DNA of 64,000 bases, taken from NCBI GenBank assembly GCA_950295325.1, contig OX485805.1, positions 23,113,501-23,177,500 of the forward strand, read 5' to 3'. Positions 34,743 to 46,500 of the stretch are shown in pieces. Made by a program: the position numbers and the translations under genes. The number at the start of each line of letters is the position of its first letter. The stretch's first letter is position 1. This DNA is from Polytrichum commune (lineage: Eukaryota; Streptophyta; Polytrichopsida; Polytrichales; Polytrichaceae). A model generated the notes under the pieces. The model was not told the DNA's origin, made no database searches, and saw only the letters and a program-made list of their open reading frames with translations.

Positions 34743-35287
34743 AACTTAGGGCCGCTTTACACCTAGAGCCCGGGCCAATTCATTGTGTAAGAGGCTTGAA
34801 ATCCTCACTTGTGATTGGTCAAAAGGTTGAAATCAGCCCCAACCCCTTTACACCTAGAGGCCGGGCCGATTTGGTGGTACGATTTTTTCAATTGAAAAAT
34901 GCATGGTATGACACGGCCCGAGCTCATTGAATTGGGTGCACCCAAAATGGAGGGCCAATTCTTGGCCTCGGGGCCAATGTCATATTTCAATAAAGAAATA
35001 TTTTCATAATAAAATATGATTTTTTAGCGAACCATATCCATTGGATTATGTGGGAATATGAACGGCTTTATGCTATATTATGCTAGATCCGTTGAATTAT
35101 GCTAGACTTATTGAATCGGCTTAGCTTCTTGACCCTAAGGCCTTTACATATGGGAAAATTGACCCCCATGATATTCTTATTATAATGTGTAGTTGAGGCC
35201 AACCTCCAACCCAAAAGGGGCTGAAATTTCATGTAATCGGCCTCAAGGGGAATTGGCCCGGCCTCTCAGTGTAAAGCAGCCCTTATT
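34743..35287 (-). mobile_element. MITE family B, copy 2 (inverted), about 540 bp
   Basis: A full-length reverse-orientation copy of the element at 34137, separated from it by about 80 bp. The ends GGGCCGCTTTACACCTAGAG and CTCAGTGTAAAGCAGCCC are flanked by TTA on both sides. The two copies together make an inverted repeat of about 1.15 kb with a very short spacer. Confidence 0.8.
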
Positions 35288-35637
35288 AGTTAACCAGCGG
35301 CAGCATGCAGCAACTTCTTCAGTACTGGAGGCTAGTGCAGGCTGCCGATCCCAGTGTCAGGCCTGGAACCAATACCCTTCAGTACACATAAATCTATAGG
35401 CATAGTGTACTCCTCCTCTACTTGAATAACTACCTTTGACATTTTCATTTTCAACTCCTGGCCTGCACCTACGCCTCTCCTTTATTGTATTGGTTACTTA
35501 CCTGCCTGCCTGCCTGGTCAGTCTGGAATATATACAGTCACTCTGGATGTGTGTCCCAGTGCATTGCATACCAGAGTTTAACCTTTCCGTACTCCCCCCA
35601 GTTCAGTTTGTTTCTTAAACCTAAGTTTCCAACAGCT

Positions 35638-36048
35638 AAGGTAGAAATACCATGAAAACAAGGTGATTCGCATTGAACATCTGGTCTGACAATCATGAGA
35701 TCATTTTCCAAGATAGACGAGAAGGATTTGTGAAGAATTAATGCAAGTTGTTTCATGTTTTTCTGCCCTATATAAAAAACGCTACAGGTTGTCAAAGTGG
35801 AAAGTTGTCCGAACTCACTACTTGTTCACTAGATTCTCCCTACACCGACCACGGTATCCGCATTTCCATACAGAATATCGCCTAAATCGGTTACTTCATG
35901 AGTTGACTCCCGTTGACTACACTAAGTATACATGCATTGAAGGTGCCGTCGAGCCAGGATCGGTTTTAGAAAGGGCACTTCACCATTATGACGGCGGTCT
36001 AGTGCACGGTGAGAGATGGTTAACAGGTTATGCTATTTCTACCTTACT
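35638..36048 (+). mobile_element. MITE family A, copy 2
   Basis: It starts AAGGTAGAAATACCATGAAA and ends GGTTATGCTATTTCTACCTT. A frame of 116 codons inside it (35741-36091) is a by-product of the repeat, since the equivalent frame is broken in the copy at 32387. Confidence 0.7.
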
Positions 36049-37424
36049 AGGGAAGTTATGGCCGTTGTTGTTCACGTTGCAACGACAATGATGTCGATAT
36101 ACTATGTTAATGCCCCCTCCCACCTGACTTTACCAAATAACCAAAGTCTTTCCTAAAAACCAGGTAAAGCTCCCTCGGTTATAGGGGAGGCATCTGGCTA
36201 TCTCAATGCACCTACAAGAACTTGCTCCGGAGATTTTTGAGTAGCTTTTAGTTAAGTAGCTTTTACACATGTTCATGGTTTTATCTACCAAGCAATGAAT
36301 GTTGGATAGTTTTTGTCTCATCCCCGAATGCCTTAGTACTCATCTATCTTACCATTGGTTTTTGTTAATGAAGCTCCTCGTGCCCTGATAGCTAAGACAC
36401 GTGCAATCACAAGACAACTAGGGTGGCAACTAACATGGCAACTAGAGAGGATGCTGCATGACAAGTCACGAGTACCATTTAGATTAACATGGCACATCAA
36501 CTTCAATGCCAAATTGAATTAGTTGTTTAGAGTAAACACATTGTTTGTTGGGTTTGTGTCGAAATCTATCGAAATATATTGAAATCATAAATATTAGCAT
36601 TGGTATGCGTTTGTCATGCTAAGGGAAGAAAAAATACAAGATGCCCGTGCCATGACAGAAGTGACAAAAAGTGACAAAAGTGAAGTAATATCCAACCGCA
36701 TGGCTCAAGTGTGAGCATTTGATTGCACAAGTTTAAGAAGAAGTCCTCTAACTTGAAGAAGGTTGCTCTCTTATTCGTGCGCACACAACCGCCTTCATTT
36801 CATAAAACTAGGATTTAAGTATCTTTGGATTTATGCATGAATTGTGGACAATTCCAAATTCCAATATGATGTACATTAGATCACAAAATTACACAAATAT
36901 GGTGGTTGGCGAACATGAAAATCAAACATTGGAAGTTGTGGTTGTAGTTTGAGGTTTTTGTCCCCACATATGTACATCCTCTATTATTTTTGGACAAACA
37001 TCTTGTCTAAATATACTTAAATGTAAGTTTCAAGCAGTTGTGTTGTTATTTGTTACATGCAACTATCCATGTGTTAGTTCAAGTTCATTTCCTTCCCGCT
37101 ATGAATTACATGGTAAAATGAATGGATAACCAAGAGGGATACCTCCCCCCCCCCCAACCACCCTCTGCTTCCACACTAAATAGGCTCATCAATGCGACCC
37201 ACACTAATTTCTTACATTCTAGAATGATCCTAAGTACTTGCATAACCTGTAACAATAAATATATTATTGGCTAAATTACTTGGAGACAATATCTTATTGA
37301 AACAATCCAATAAGAACCAATTCATATCTTGTTCATTTATTGGTGCCTTACATGGTAGCCCCTTTGTCCATTCGTCACTCAAACTTGGGGTTGCAACTCG
37401 GTTTTTGTCCCTAATTAGGGAGTT
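36049..37424. other. intergenic, no gene seen
   Basis: No frame above 70 codons has recognisable content. A poly-C run of 10 lies at about 37146-37155. Confidence 0.35.
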
Positions 37425-37985
37425 TAGGGTTAAGACATTAGATCCAATGTTTGAAGAAACGAGATGTTATTAGTGTTGTATATAAAGTATGTGGTATATA
37501 TTTGAGATTTCTATTCATAAAGAAGGTCATTGGGCAAACACCACCAAAAGGGACACGTCAATATACACATACCAAAACACATACTTTATTTCATAAATAA
37601 ATAAATTTAAGACTCATAAAGCCTCATCAAATAACCATGCTTGGTTCTCACTTTGCTAAAGAAAATAAGAACCATGCCTTTCCGTTCACCAAAATATTGC
37701 AACACTGATCACAAGCAATCCCTAGATGAGCATTGTATAGCTACTTTGTTTAGCCTTCTTCCGCATGTGACTTCAATGCAACAAGTGTGTGGATATTGGA
37801 AACCCTACCATAGAGCTTAAAGATGCACCGAGAAACCTCCTTGACACCAAGTTCCTTTCAAGCTTAGATTGTGTTGTGATTTGGATATAGTCGTCCTCAT
37901 ATCATGTGATAAATCGAACAAACCTCTCAATGTGTTGTCTACATCCAATTAGTTTTCTCATACTCGTGCTACGAGGCTTGCAAGA
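37425..37985. repeat. dispersed repeat D, copy 2
   Basis: Direct-orientation match to 27025-27560, but with a small insertion near 37560-37610 (ACACATACCAAAACACATAC) absent from the first copy. Confidence 0.65.
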
Positions 37986-38382
37986 AAAACGAAGTCGTAG
38001 TCTGAGCAACAAATCGGGTAGCACTAGAAACCAAATGATACTTGATCTCTCTCATTCTCCTAGTCTACCCGCAACCTTTATGAAGAGAATACTGAAAATG
38101 CATGACAAAGTTGCATCATAAAAATGCAACACACCGTATGTGCAAAGACCTCATTGCAAGTTGGAGATTTGACGGTGCGTCACAAACTACCAAAATACCA
38201 AAATTTGCAGAGCCACCGATTTTGAACATGAAAATTTGTCCTCGGGGTTAGTATTGTCTCACAAACATTCACTTTCGCATAGAGAAAAACAAAGTATTGA
38301 GAATTGTGAAGACATTGCATTTTACTTATTATTCACCACCCCAAGTGACACACGACCAACATTCACCACCCACACACTACAT

Positions 38383-38605
38383 TGTTTGTGGTGTTCAATG
38401 TCACTTACTATTTGGAGTTATGTTGTGCTATAACGTTTTACTATTGATCTAGTTTTTCACCGAAAAAGGTCAAATTGATTGTTTGGACACTAAATAACAT
38501 TAACATCTTTGCTTGGTGAAATTTTACATTAACGATAAAATGTTATAGCAATGCGTAACTCCAAATAGTATGTGATAGTGAATGCCATAAATGATGTACT
38601 CATCC
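38383..38605. mobile_element. foldback MITE (family F), copy 3
   Basis: The left arm reads CAATGTCACTTACTATTTGG, then AGTTATGTTGTGCTATAACG. The right arm, reverse-complemented, reads CACTATCACATACTATTTGG, then AGTTACGCATTGCTATAACA. The arm length is about 70-80 bp. Confidence 0.65.
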
Positions 38606-38879
38606 GCATTAAAGAATAAAAATTACAATCTTGGCACCTGACACAAACTCAAATATAATCATTGTTGTACCTTGTGCAAGCAACAACACGACCTGCACCT
38701 TGCCTCGGTACTACCGCCTTCTAATCGCTGAAACTTCATACTCTTGACACATACATGTACCCCTTGCCATGGTAGACGATAGACGAAAATGCATCCGCCC
38801 TGTCGGCCGATGAATGTTTGCTTCATCTAGCAAGTCCATGTTGACATTTACTGCCAATCCTCCCCCAAACACCCACACA

Positions 38880-39218
38880 CACTACACTAAATATGATATT
38901 TAGTGTTTGATACACTAAATACGAACGCATACACTAGATATCACTAACCCTATGAAAGTAAGTAACATTAAATGTAAACTCAAACACTAAATATCAACTA
39001 TGGTAATATGTGGAAGTTACATGCACAAATTTAGTGTTAGTAAGGATATGAAAAAAAATTAACAATGATAAAAGGAGACGGGAGGTGGCGGTAGGGAGCG
39101 TGGTGGCACATTTATGTCTAACACTAATTATCAAAGAATTGAAAACTAATGTCGAGCAAGATAAGGTGGTAACAACAATAAATAGAATCAAACACTAAAT
39201 ATCATATTTAGTGTACTA
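38880..39218. mobile_element. TIR element with ACACTAAATATGATATTTAGTG ends
   Basis: Near-identical inverted ends occur at 38882-38906 (TACACTAAATATGATATTTA) and 39191-39216 (ACTAAATATCATATTTAGTG). The terminal sequence is itself palindromic. Sub-terminal ACACTAAATAT words repeat near 38915 and 38985. No coding frame is present. Confidence 0.55.
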
Positions 39219-40158
39219 ATTTGCAGCATTGCTTTCCCGCCAAGTCTCGTCGACCTTAACTTAAGAAAGGATCGCTCCTCGTTTGAGAAACCGAACTTGG
39301 AGCAAGTCCGGAAAAGAAGGTCCATTCAAGCATGGTGTTGTGATCGATCCCAAGTTCCTTGGACTCCGACCCTGATGTAAACCCATCCTAGTAACTCTAC
39401 ACATAAGTTAGTGAGCCCCCAAAACAATGTGCATGCTTTTTCACACCGGACCTAGAGAGCATGCATGATTGAAGATCATGAAGAGGCTCTTGAGCATCAG
39501 CCATGATTCGGCAACCAAACGGACGTTTGGGGATGTGAAGCGCGAGCCTTGAGGGGCTGATCACACCAGCCAATTCTAACACCATCCGTCGGCATCTCCA
39601 TATGTAATAGTGTGAAAAGTGGTGGGCCAACATCCTAGTTTTAAACATAATCCCCAACAATTTCATGGCCAGAACCGGACGGAAAGTTTGGTGTGATGGG
39701 GGCATGAGTTAGCCGAGTTAGGAAGGTGAAGCGAAGGAAGGCCGGCCCGGGGTCGCGATTCGAGACCGCGACGTGTGGGACCGGGAAGACTCCAGGAGCT
39801 TGAAAATCCCCACCGCGTCCATGGCGAGGCCCGGGAACTCTCATGGGAACTCGCACGGGGAGACGGGAACTCGAGTGGGAACGTCGTCTCCTGGGAAGAG
39901 AAGAGCCTGTGAGCTGGAGAGAGAGTCGACGAGAAGACAGCGGAGCGTCGACTCCCTCCTTTGCTCGCTCGCTCGCTCTCGCACAGGCTATGGAGTGTGG
40001 AGGATGAAGCCGAAGCAAGTCGGAGGAGGGAGGGCTAAGCTCCCAGTTTGGCTGCATCAGCTGTGGGGTTCAACATAACATAACATAACATAACATAACG
40101 TCACATCATATCATCATCACACTGAAGGAGGCAAAGCATCCTCAGAGTTTCGGAGGAG
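39219..40158 (+). promoter_or_regulatory. upstream region and probable 5' leader of the GDPD-like gene
   Basis: Base composition turns GC-rich from about 39700. The stretch carries GAGAGAGTC and GCTCGCTCGCTCGCTC runs, then an (ACATA)n run at 40071-40100 just before the start codon. Frames on either strand here (for example 39641-40057 minus) look like by-products of the composition. The transcription start was not identified. Confidence 0.4.
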
Positions 40159-43100
40159 ATGCGGTTGCCAACAATGAGGATCTCGCACTTGGCCTTGGTG
40201 CTACTGGTCTTGGCGTGCATTGGAGGGAGCTCGGCCTACAACTCCACTCTCGGATGGCAGACACGCAACAGTGCGTACTATCCCTCTATCTCCTCTCTCT
40301 TCCTTCCTAGCTTACCCGAAATGAATGAATGAATGCGGTGGGAGGGTGAGGTGTTCGGTGGGGTTCCGGTCGTGTGGTACTTGGATGCCGGGTCTTGCGG
40401 TGGCTCTAGTGGGTTGCGGAGTTGGGATTCTGTGCATTGGGTGTGCACCGATTGCTCCCGGATGGATATTTTGAAGAATTTCGAAAGTCAGCGGTCTGGA
40501 GATGAAAAATGGGCATTTTAGGTGTGAAAGTTTTTTTGTCTTCTGCTTCTGGTTCTACTGGGTTTTCGTTTGAGGGGATTCGAGGCGGCATTGGGTTTCG
40601 CACGATCGATTGCTCCTGGACGGACAGGCATTCGAAAGTTTGAGCAAGATGGTCCGTAACACAAATCGAAGCCCGGCGCCTTGTGGAGGCCCCCAAACCA
40701 ACAATGGGTCGGCAGTGTCGGTGGCTTCCTGCAATGCAGGTAGCGCCTCTTCAAGAGGCTCGTTCGCTCGCTCTGGAATCAGGAGACTATCTGATGAAGA
40801 GACTATCAGGAGACTACCACATGCGGTTGTTGTAGACTCCACGAGTACGCGGTTGTAAATTTGTGGACATTGGTCGTTGGGGGATCTACGGCATTGTCCG
40901 TCTTTAGCCCTCTGAATGCAGGTGATGAAACCATTGTATGCGCGTGTAAGGAATGCAGCAGGGAGTTTCCACAGATCTCTATCATCACACCACCAGATAT
41001 GGCGGGTCGCGTTTGAATAGAATCAGTTCGAAATGTGTGCCTGATGACAGGAGTGGTTTTGGAGGGAGTTTGTGTTCGGATTCTAGCTTACCCTGAGCGG
41101 TTTGATCACATTCACGACGTCTCGGTGAGAACGAGATGCTCATCTCTTGTCAATACGGTTGCGCAATGTGCCTATGGTGACTTGGGCACCCGTTCCGGCA
41201 ATCGTAGTCTAGTGTGAGCCATTTCTCTGTTTTTGTACTTAAAATAGGCCGTGGAGAGATTTTTACCTAGGGGGAAGGTCAACTTCTAGTTTGATGCGCC
41301 AGTCTGTTACAATCCCTCGTCGACGATTTCTTCATGAAAATATGTGTCTGTATCCGGTCGATTACAGATACCAGTCTCCTTGAGTGCTTCCTGAATTAGC
41401 TGTATTATCCGGATCCCTCTTTAAAACGGTTCCGCATCTCTCGATCTATGTTCAGGGGCTAGTCTTCGCAATTTTATCTCTGTTATGGGGAAATCTGCCT
41501 AGGTTTCACGGTCGGATCCGAACATTACGACTGGATTCTATCTGCAAAGTTTTCCTTCTTTGGATGAAGGGTTTTGGCGGTGTTTTGAGATTTGAGCATT
41601 TTGTGTACTTGGTTCAGACCTTTTTGATCGATTTGCGGTTTGATGCTTGCAGAAACTGCTCCTATAGTTATTGCCAACGGCGGTTCTTCAGGCATTTACC
41701 CCGACCAAACAGTCACTTCCTACAATGACGCTGTGAACAGCACTGCATTGCCTTTGGGACTTCTCTGTGATTTGCAACTCACCAAGGATAACCAAGGAAT
41801 CTGTCGGCAAGGATGGAATTTAAGCGAGACAACAAACATCACTATCATTCTTACAAACACGTCCGTTCAGAGCACTTATGTGATCCAAGGACAGACTTTA
41901 ACCGGCTACTTCTCAGTCGATTACACATCGAAACAACTTCAAAACCTCACTGGTGTGTTTTCGTGTGCAACTCAACTGGTGTCGATCTTAAAATGCTAAT
42001 GTGTGTGAATTACAGACCCCTCGGTCCAGTGCTAAATAGGGCTTGTGATATGTAGTCAGCGTATCCTTGTATGAGCAAACCCAATTATGAACGCTATTTA
42101 GTTTTTCATGGATGGCGATGGTTAAGAGCAGCTGGTTGTTTGGCTGAATTCTTGGACAAATTGGTAGTAGTCTAATTCTGTGAGGTAAATTGAAAATTTT
42201 CGGCGGATGCAGCCGTCCAGCATACGAATTCTCGTTCACCGCTTTTTGATGGATTGGACTACATATTGTCGCCTGAGGCAGCCATCGGTCCAATTGTACC
42301 TGGGAAAGGGCTATATTTCTGGCTTAATATTGAGGTACATGCCTGTCTATCTTTATTTGGAACTTCTTTGCAAAGTGTTCAGGATTGTACAAAGTGTACT
42401 TTAGATGAGCTGCCGTGGGCCTTGTGAGTTTGTCTTAATTTTGTAATGGATGTTTATACGCGAGTTAGTGGGCAGGCTTTGAACCAGCCTTGGGCCGGTA
42501 TCATCTTTTTTGGATACCGTTCGGGTATCTATAATGAGGATTTCAGAAGTTTTGGATACCAGTAGGGCCTGGGTTTTTGTGTTTTCGATACCATTGGGGT
42601 CTATATTCTATGCCAGAACCTTCCTACTTATGTAAAATCCCTGTAGTATCAAATAATGACTCTGGTATACAAAGGTCCTCCCACCTTGACATACCCACCA
42701 AATATGAATGTTTGAGTGGTATTACAAGTTTGATACCCACAGGTAGGTTCTTCGATACCGTTGTTGATGTTGATTATCAATACCCATGCATTTGGCTATT
42801 GACAGGTTGAACTGCGCTGTCAACCTAGGATGAGATGTATTATGTCGTCCTCTTGTATGCCACGGGACCACTAAACGGATTGTAATTGGTGTGCAGTATC
42901 CTTCGTTCTACCAGAGTCATCCTGCAAAAAACAGTTTGTCAAACTATCTGACTGGTTTCTTGAGGATGTATTATCCCGACTACTTATCAGCGACAGAAGT
43001 GAACATTTTGAGACTCCTTGCACCTACTGCCGCCAAATCCCAAACAGTACTCATCTTCAAGGTTCTGGGCTCGGATATGGTGGAGGAGAGCACCAACGCG

Positions 43101-46100
43101 ACTTATGGACATATTATGAGCAACTTGACTTATATTGCAACCTTTGCACACGGTATTCTAGTTCCTAAGGAACTCGTGTATTCAGTGGACAATTTGACAG
43201 AGTACTTGAGGCCAGCTACAACTTTGGTTCAAGATGCACATGCTGCAAATTTGACTGTCTTTGTTTACGGTTTTGCCAATGACAACTACCCGTCGAGTTA
43301 TAATTACAGTTATGACTCAGTTCGAGAGTATCTTGGATACATGGGGGACAACTTCACAGTGGATGGGTTTCTTACAGACTTTCCAACCACTGCAGCGGAA
43401 GCCATACGTAAGATTAAGACTGTTTCCCTTGACACATTCCTGATTGAAAAATAAAAATCTCAGTGCAATCTTCTGTACAAACTTCTCTCTGTGGCATGAT
43501 ACAGGCATAATAGGAAGCACTAACCTCTGGACGTTTGTGCAGATTGCTATCCAGATGGTTATAAATTGGCAGCCCCTAGAACTGCAGGTATGCCATTTCT
43601 TATGACGTAACAATCAATTGCACCAGTCTGACAACTGAAGCTGGTCCCATGTGTTGCACATGTATCCATGCTTCTTTCTGCTCTGCTCGATCCCATGCAT
43701 CGTAGAGGGGGCTAGTAGTGATACCCCTTCACTAGTGCCGGAACATAGTTTCCGTGTGGGATTCAAGTGGGATTCTGAATGGAGAGCCCTCTATGGTGCT
43801 CTGCAGGAAAGCTGACTATCATGTGCATGTCTGAGATGTTGTTCTCGCATGCCGGGCTACAAGTTCCAGTTACATGAACTATGAACATAGTCTGAGTGAT
43901 ACTCAGAAGGATACAAGGGGTAACTGTAGTTTCTCAGTACACTACATTCCATACTCAGTGCGGCGACAGCTTAGAGTAGATGTTTAGAAGGACCCATATT
44001 GATTATTCTTGGCTTTTGTCTCAATGTCGTTATACTTGAAATGTTTATGTTGAATTGATATGCTAATACTTGTATACGTTGTTTTGTGAGCAGCAACTTC
44101 CACAGCGAAGGTGCAACCCACCATCATTTCACACAATGGTGCAAGTGGAGACTTCCCAGGGTGCACTTTGTCTGCTTACACCGCGGCAGTGGACGAAGGC
44201 GCCGATTACATCGATTGCACGGTGCAAATCACAAGTGACGGGGTACTTATCTGCAGGGAAGATCCGGACTTGGTGAAGTCCACAAACGTTTTTTCAAACC
44301 AGGTCCTGTATCAAACCTATCTCACGACATACAGCGAATTGCAAACTGCACAGGGGGTTTTCACATTTGACGTGTCGTGGGCGAACATTAGCACATTAAA
44401 TGGTATGGACAAGTTTTTACTGAGAATATGGTTCCATCGGTTTCTGCCAAGATGATGATGATGTTGCAACACAAGTTTCTGTGGTTTCTGCCTCCTCGTA
44501 GAGATTCTTGTGCAAAAATCTTGTTGAATGATGTAATAAAGTCTGTCTGGTTTTTGTGTGCTTACTCTGGTTTGCTCTGGTTTCTTCACACAGCTACCAT
44601 ATATAGTCCTTGGCAAGCCTACAAGGATATCAGGGACCCTGCTAATAATGACAAGGAGAAAATTATGACTTTGGACGAGTTTCTGGCTTTTGCAAAGAAT
44701 GCCTCAGGCGTTGGTATTTACATCAATATCCAGGTGATCCATTTGGAGTTTTCACTTCAATAGTTTGTGGGTGTGTATTGTATTGTACGTTAAGGTCAGT
44801 TTTGGACACCCATATGGTGAAATAATTGATTTTGAAGTTACCACATAGGATTTATAGTCTGGCTTAACAATGAGAACATGATGTGTCGCACTGAGAAATG
44901 TAGGCATTCGTGGGTAGAATCAATTAAGTGCTGTACTGACAGCACATAGGGCAGTAATAAATACCTGCTCGAATGGAGCCCTTATCTATTGTGAGTTGTT
45001 TTTTTTTGTTACCCTGCAGAATGCCTACTACTTGCGCACCCAGCACAGCTTAGATGTTGTGGATGGTGTGGTGACATCTCTCAAGGCTGCGAATCTCACA
45101 AATGCGGATGACAAGATTTTGGTGGCTTCCGAAGATAGTTCTGCATTGTCTGCCTTGTCTAGCGCGATTCCTGCGGTCAAGCTGGTCTATGATGTAAAAT
45201 ATGCGCATCCAATTTCTGTTGACCAGACGGTGTTGCAGGTATGCTTTCTACTTTTCGATGCATGTGTATCTGGAGTGCAATTTTTCTGTCTCCTCCTGAA
45301 CAAGTTTCTGACATTTAAAATCTGTTGAGGCTGAGTGAGGAATAACGATGTTAAAAACTATTGCCTTTCAGGAAATAAAAAAGTATGCAAGCATCATAGC
45401 TCTTGACCATCACTTGGTCGATCCCCTCGCCAACGATACATATTTCTTGACCAAGAAGACTTCAACAGTCAGCCTGGCACACTCACTGAACATGACAGTG
45501 TTCTACTACTTCTTGTCCAACGAATTCAACGCCTACGCATTCGATTACAGGAGTGATCCTATCCTTCAAATCAACTCGGTCATATCGAATTACAATGTTG
45601 ATGGCTTCATCACCGACTTCCCAGCTACACTGTACAACTTCCTTCACAGTAAGTGTGTGGTGGACTCTTCCAGGCGCGCACGTGCATCTCATAGATATTG
45701 AGGCAGATGTGCCTAATTCGGTTACTTATGTTAATCGGACACTTGTATTTGAATGGTATGTGCTTAGGTGTGGCTCCAAGAACCTGTACAAAAAAGGAAC
45801 TGTGTGTTTAAAATGGATTGGAACCATGTGCTCATTCCAGGCTCAATAGTCAACGAAATTGGGGGAACCTATATGACGATTTAATGAGCATGAGAATTTT
45901 CACTTTGATAATGAATAAAGATGTTAATATGAGGAAGGTGGGTACGGCCTAGATGAGGATATGCTAAGCACTGAGATTGTACTAATCATGTAGATTTCCG
46001 TATTGTGGAAGAATCGTGCTAGTTGGAGAAAGATCCATCCATGTCATGTGCATGTTCACATTAGTTTTGTGAAGCAGGGTTTCCTGAACCCATTCAGGGG

Positions 46101-46500
46101 AGGGCACCTACCTTACATTTGTTTTTTTGTGACTAATTAGTGTGCATGTTGTTTGACAGATAATTACTGCTACCAACCATTGGGGGGCAACAAGGTGATT
46201 GATATATCGACAGGGATGTCGAATTATGGTATCTATCCTGTAACGCCTGGAGCCATCACTCTACTGAGCAGTTTAGGCCAAGGGGCAGAGAGCATCGCTC
46301 CGAGCGCATCCTTGGTGGTCGACGAGCCTTCGATTTCTTATCTTGTTCCTCTAGCTTCACCTAGCTCACAGGGTGGGTCTACGTCACCGTCTCCACCGCC
46401 GAGTGGGCCAAGTGCAAGGAGTGCCTCGTCGAGGACGTCAGTCAACTCCCTTGTCGTCCCTATCGCTCTTGTATTTGTCATACTATGTGTAATGAAATAG
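40159..46500 (+). CDS. SHV3-like GPI-anchored GDPD-like protein, 10 exons, 791 aa
   Basis: Exons: 40159-40270, 41653-41952, 42213-42334, 42897-43407, 43543-43587, 44094-44402, 44594-44733, 45020-45238, 45372-45648, 46160-46500. All are GT-AG, and the sum is 2376 nt. The product has a signal peptide (residues 1-26, cleavage after GSSA) and two glycerophosphodiester phosphodiesterase-like domains (about 40-350 and 370-680). A Ser/Pro-rich linker and a hydrophobic end (LVVPIALVFVILCV) suggest a GPI anchor. This is the plant SHV3/GDPDL layout. Known members act at the outer plasma-membrane face in cellulose and pectin organisation and root-hair growth. In domain 1 the HRG catalytic motif is replaced by ANGG (45-48). 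Domain 2 keeps His377 in SHNGASG but lacks the Arg, as in the family, so catalysis is doubtful. There are many N-x-S/T sites. A 45-nt exon 5 encodes HCYPDGYKLAAPRTA. An in-frame alternative start is Met6. Confidence 0.93.
42478..42806 (+). repeat. dispersed repeat G, copy in GDPD-like intron 3
   Basis: About 330 bp matches 62748-63105 in direct orientation: GATACCRTTYGGGTATYT, TTTTCGATACCATTGGGG, CTTCCTACTTATGTAAAATC, ATACAAAGGTCCTCCCACCT, GTTGATGTTGATTATCAATA. It is non-coding. Confidence 0.6.
45825..45940 (-). repeat. dispersed repeat R1, minus-strand fragment, GDPD-like intron 9
   Basis: It is recognised by CTCAATAGTCAACGAAATTG, TTTAATGAGCATGAGAATTT and TCACTTTGATAATGAATAAA, the reverse complement of the middle of R1. 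It shows that R1 has also entered a second gene. Confidence 0.55.

Noticed and set aside
35741-36091. 116-codon frame as a possible small gene
   Set aside because: It lies inside an inverted-repeat element; the sister copy at 32.4 kb does not preserve the frame.
27025-37985. Repeat D (27.0 and 37.4 kb) as a copia-type polyprotein fragment on the minus strand
   Set aside because: The minus-strand translation is broken by many stops, and I could not match any retroviral-type motif, so only a repeat is called.
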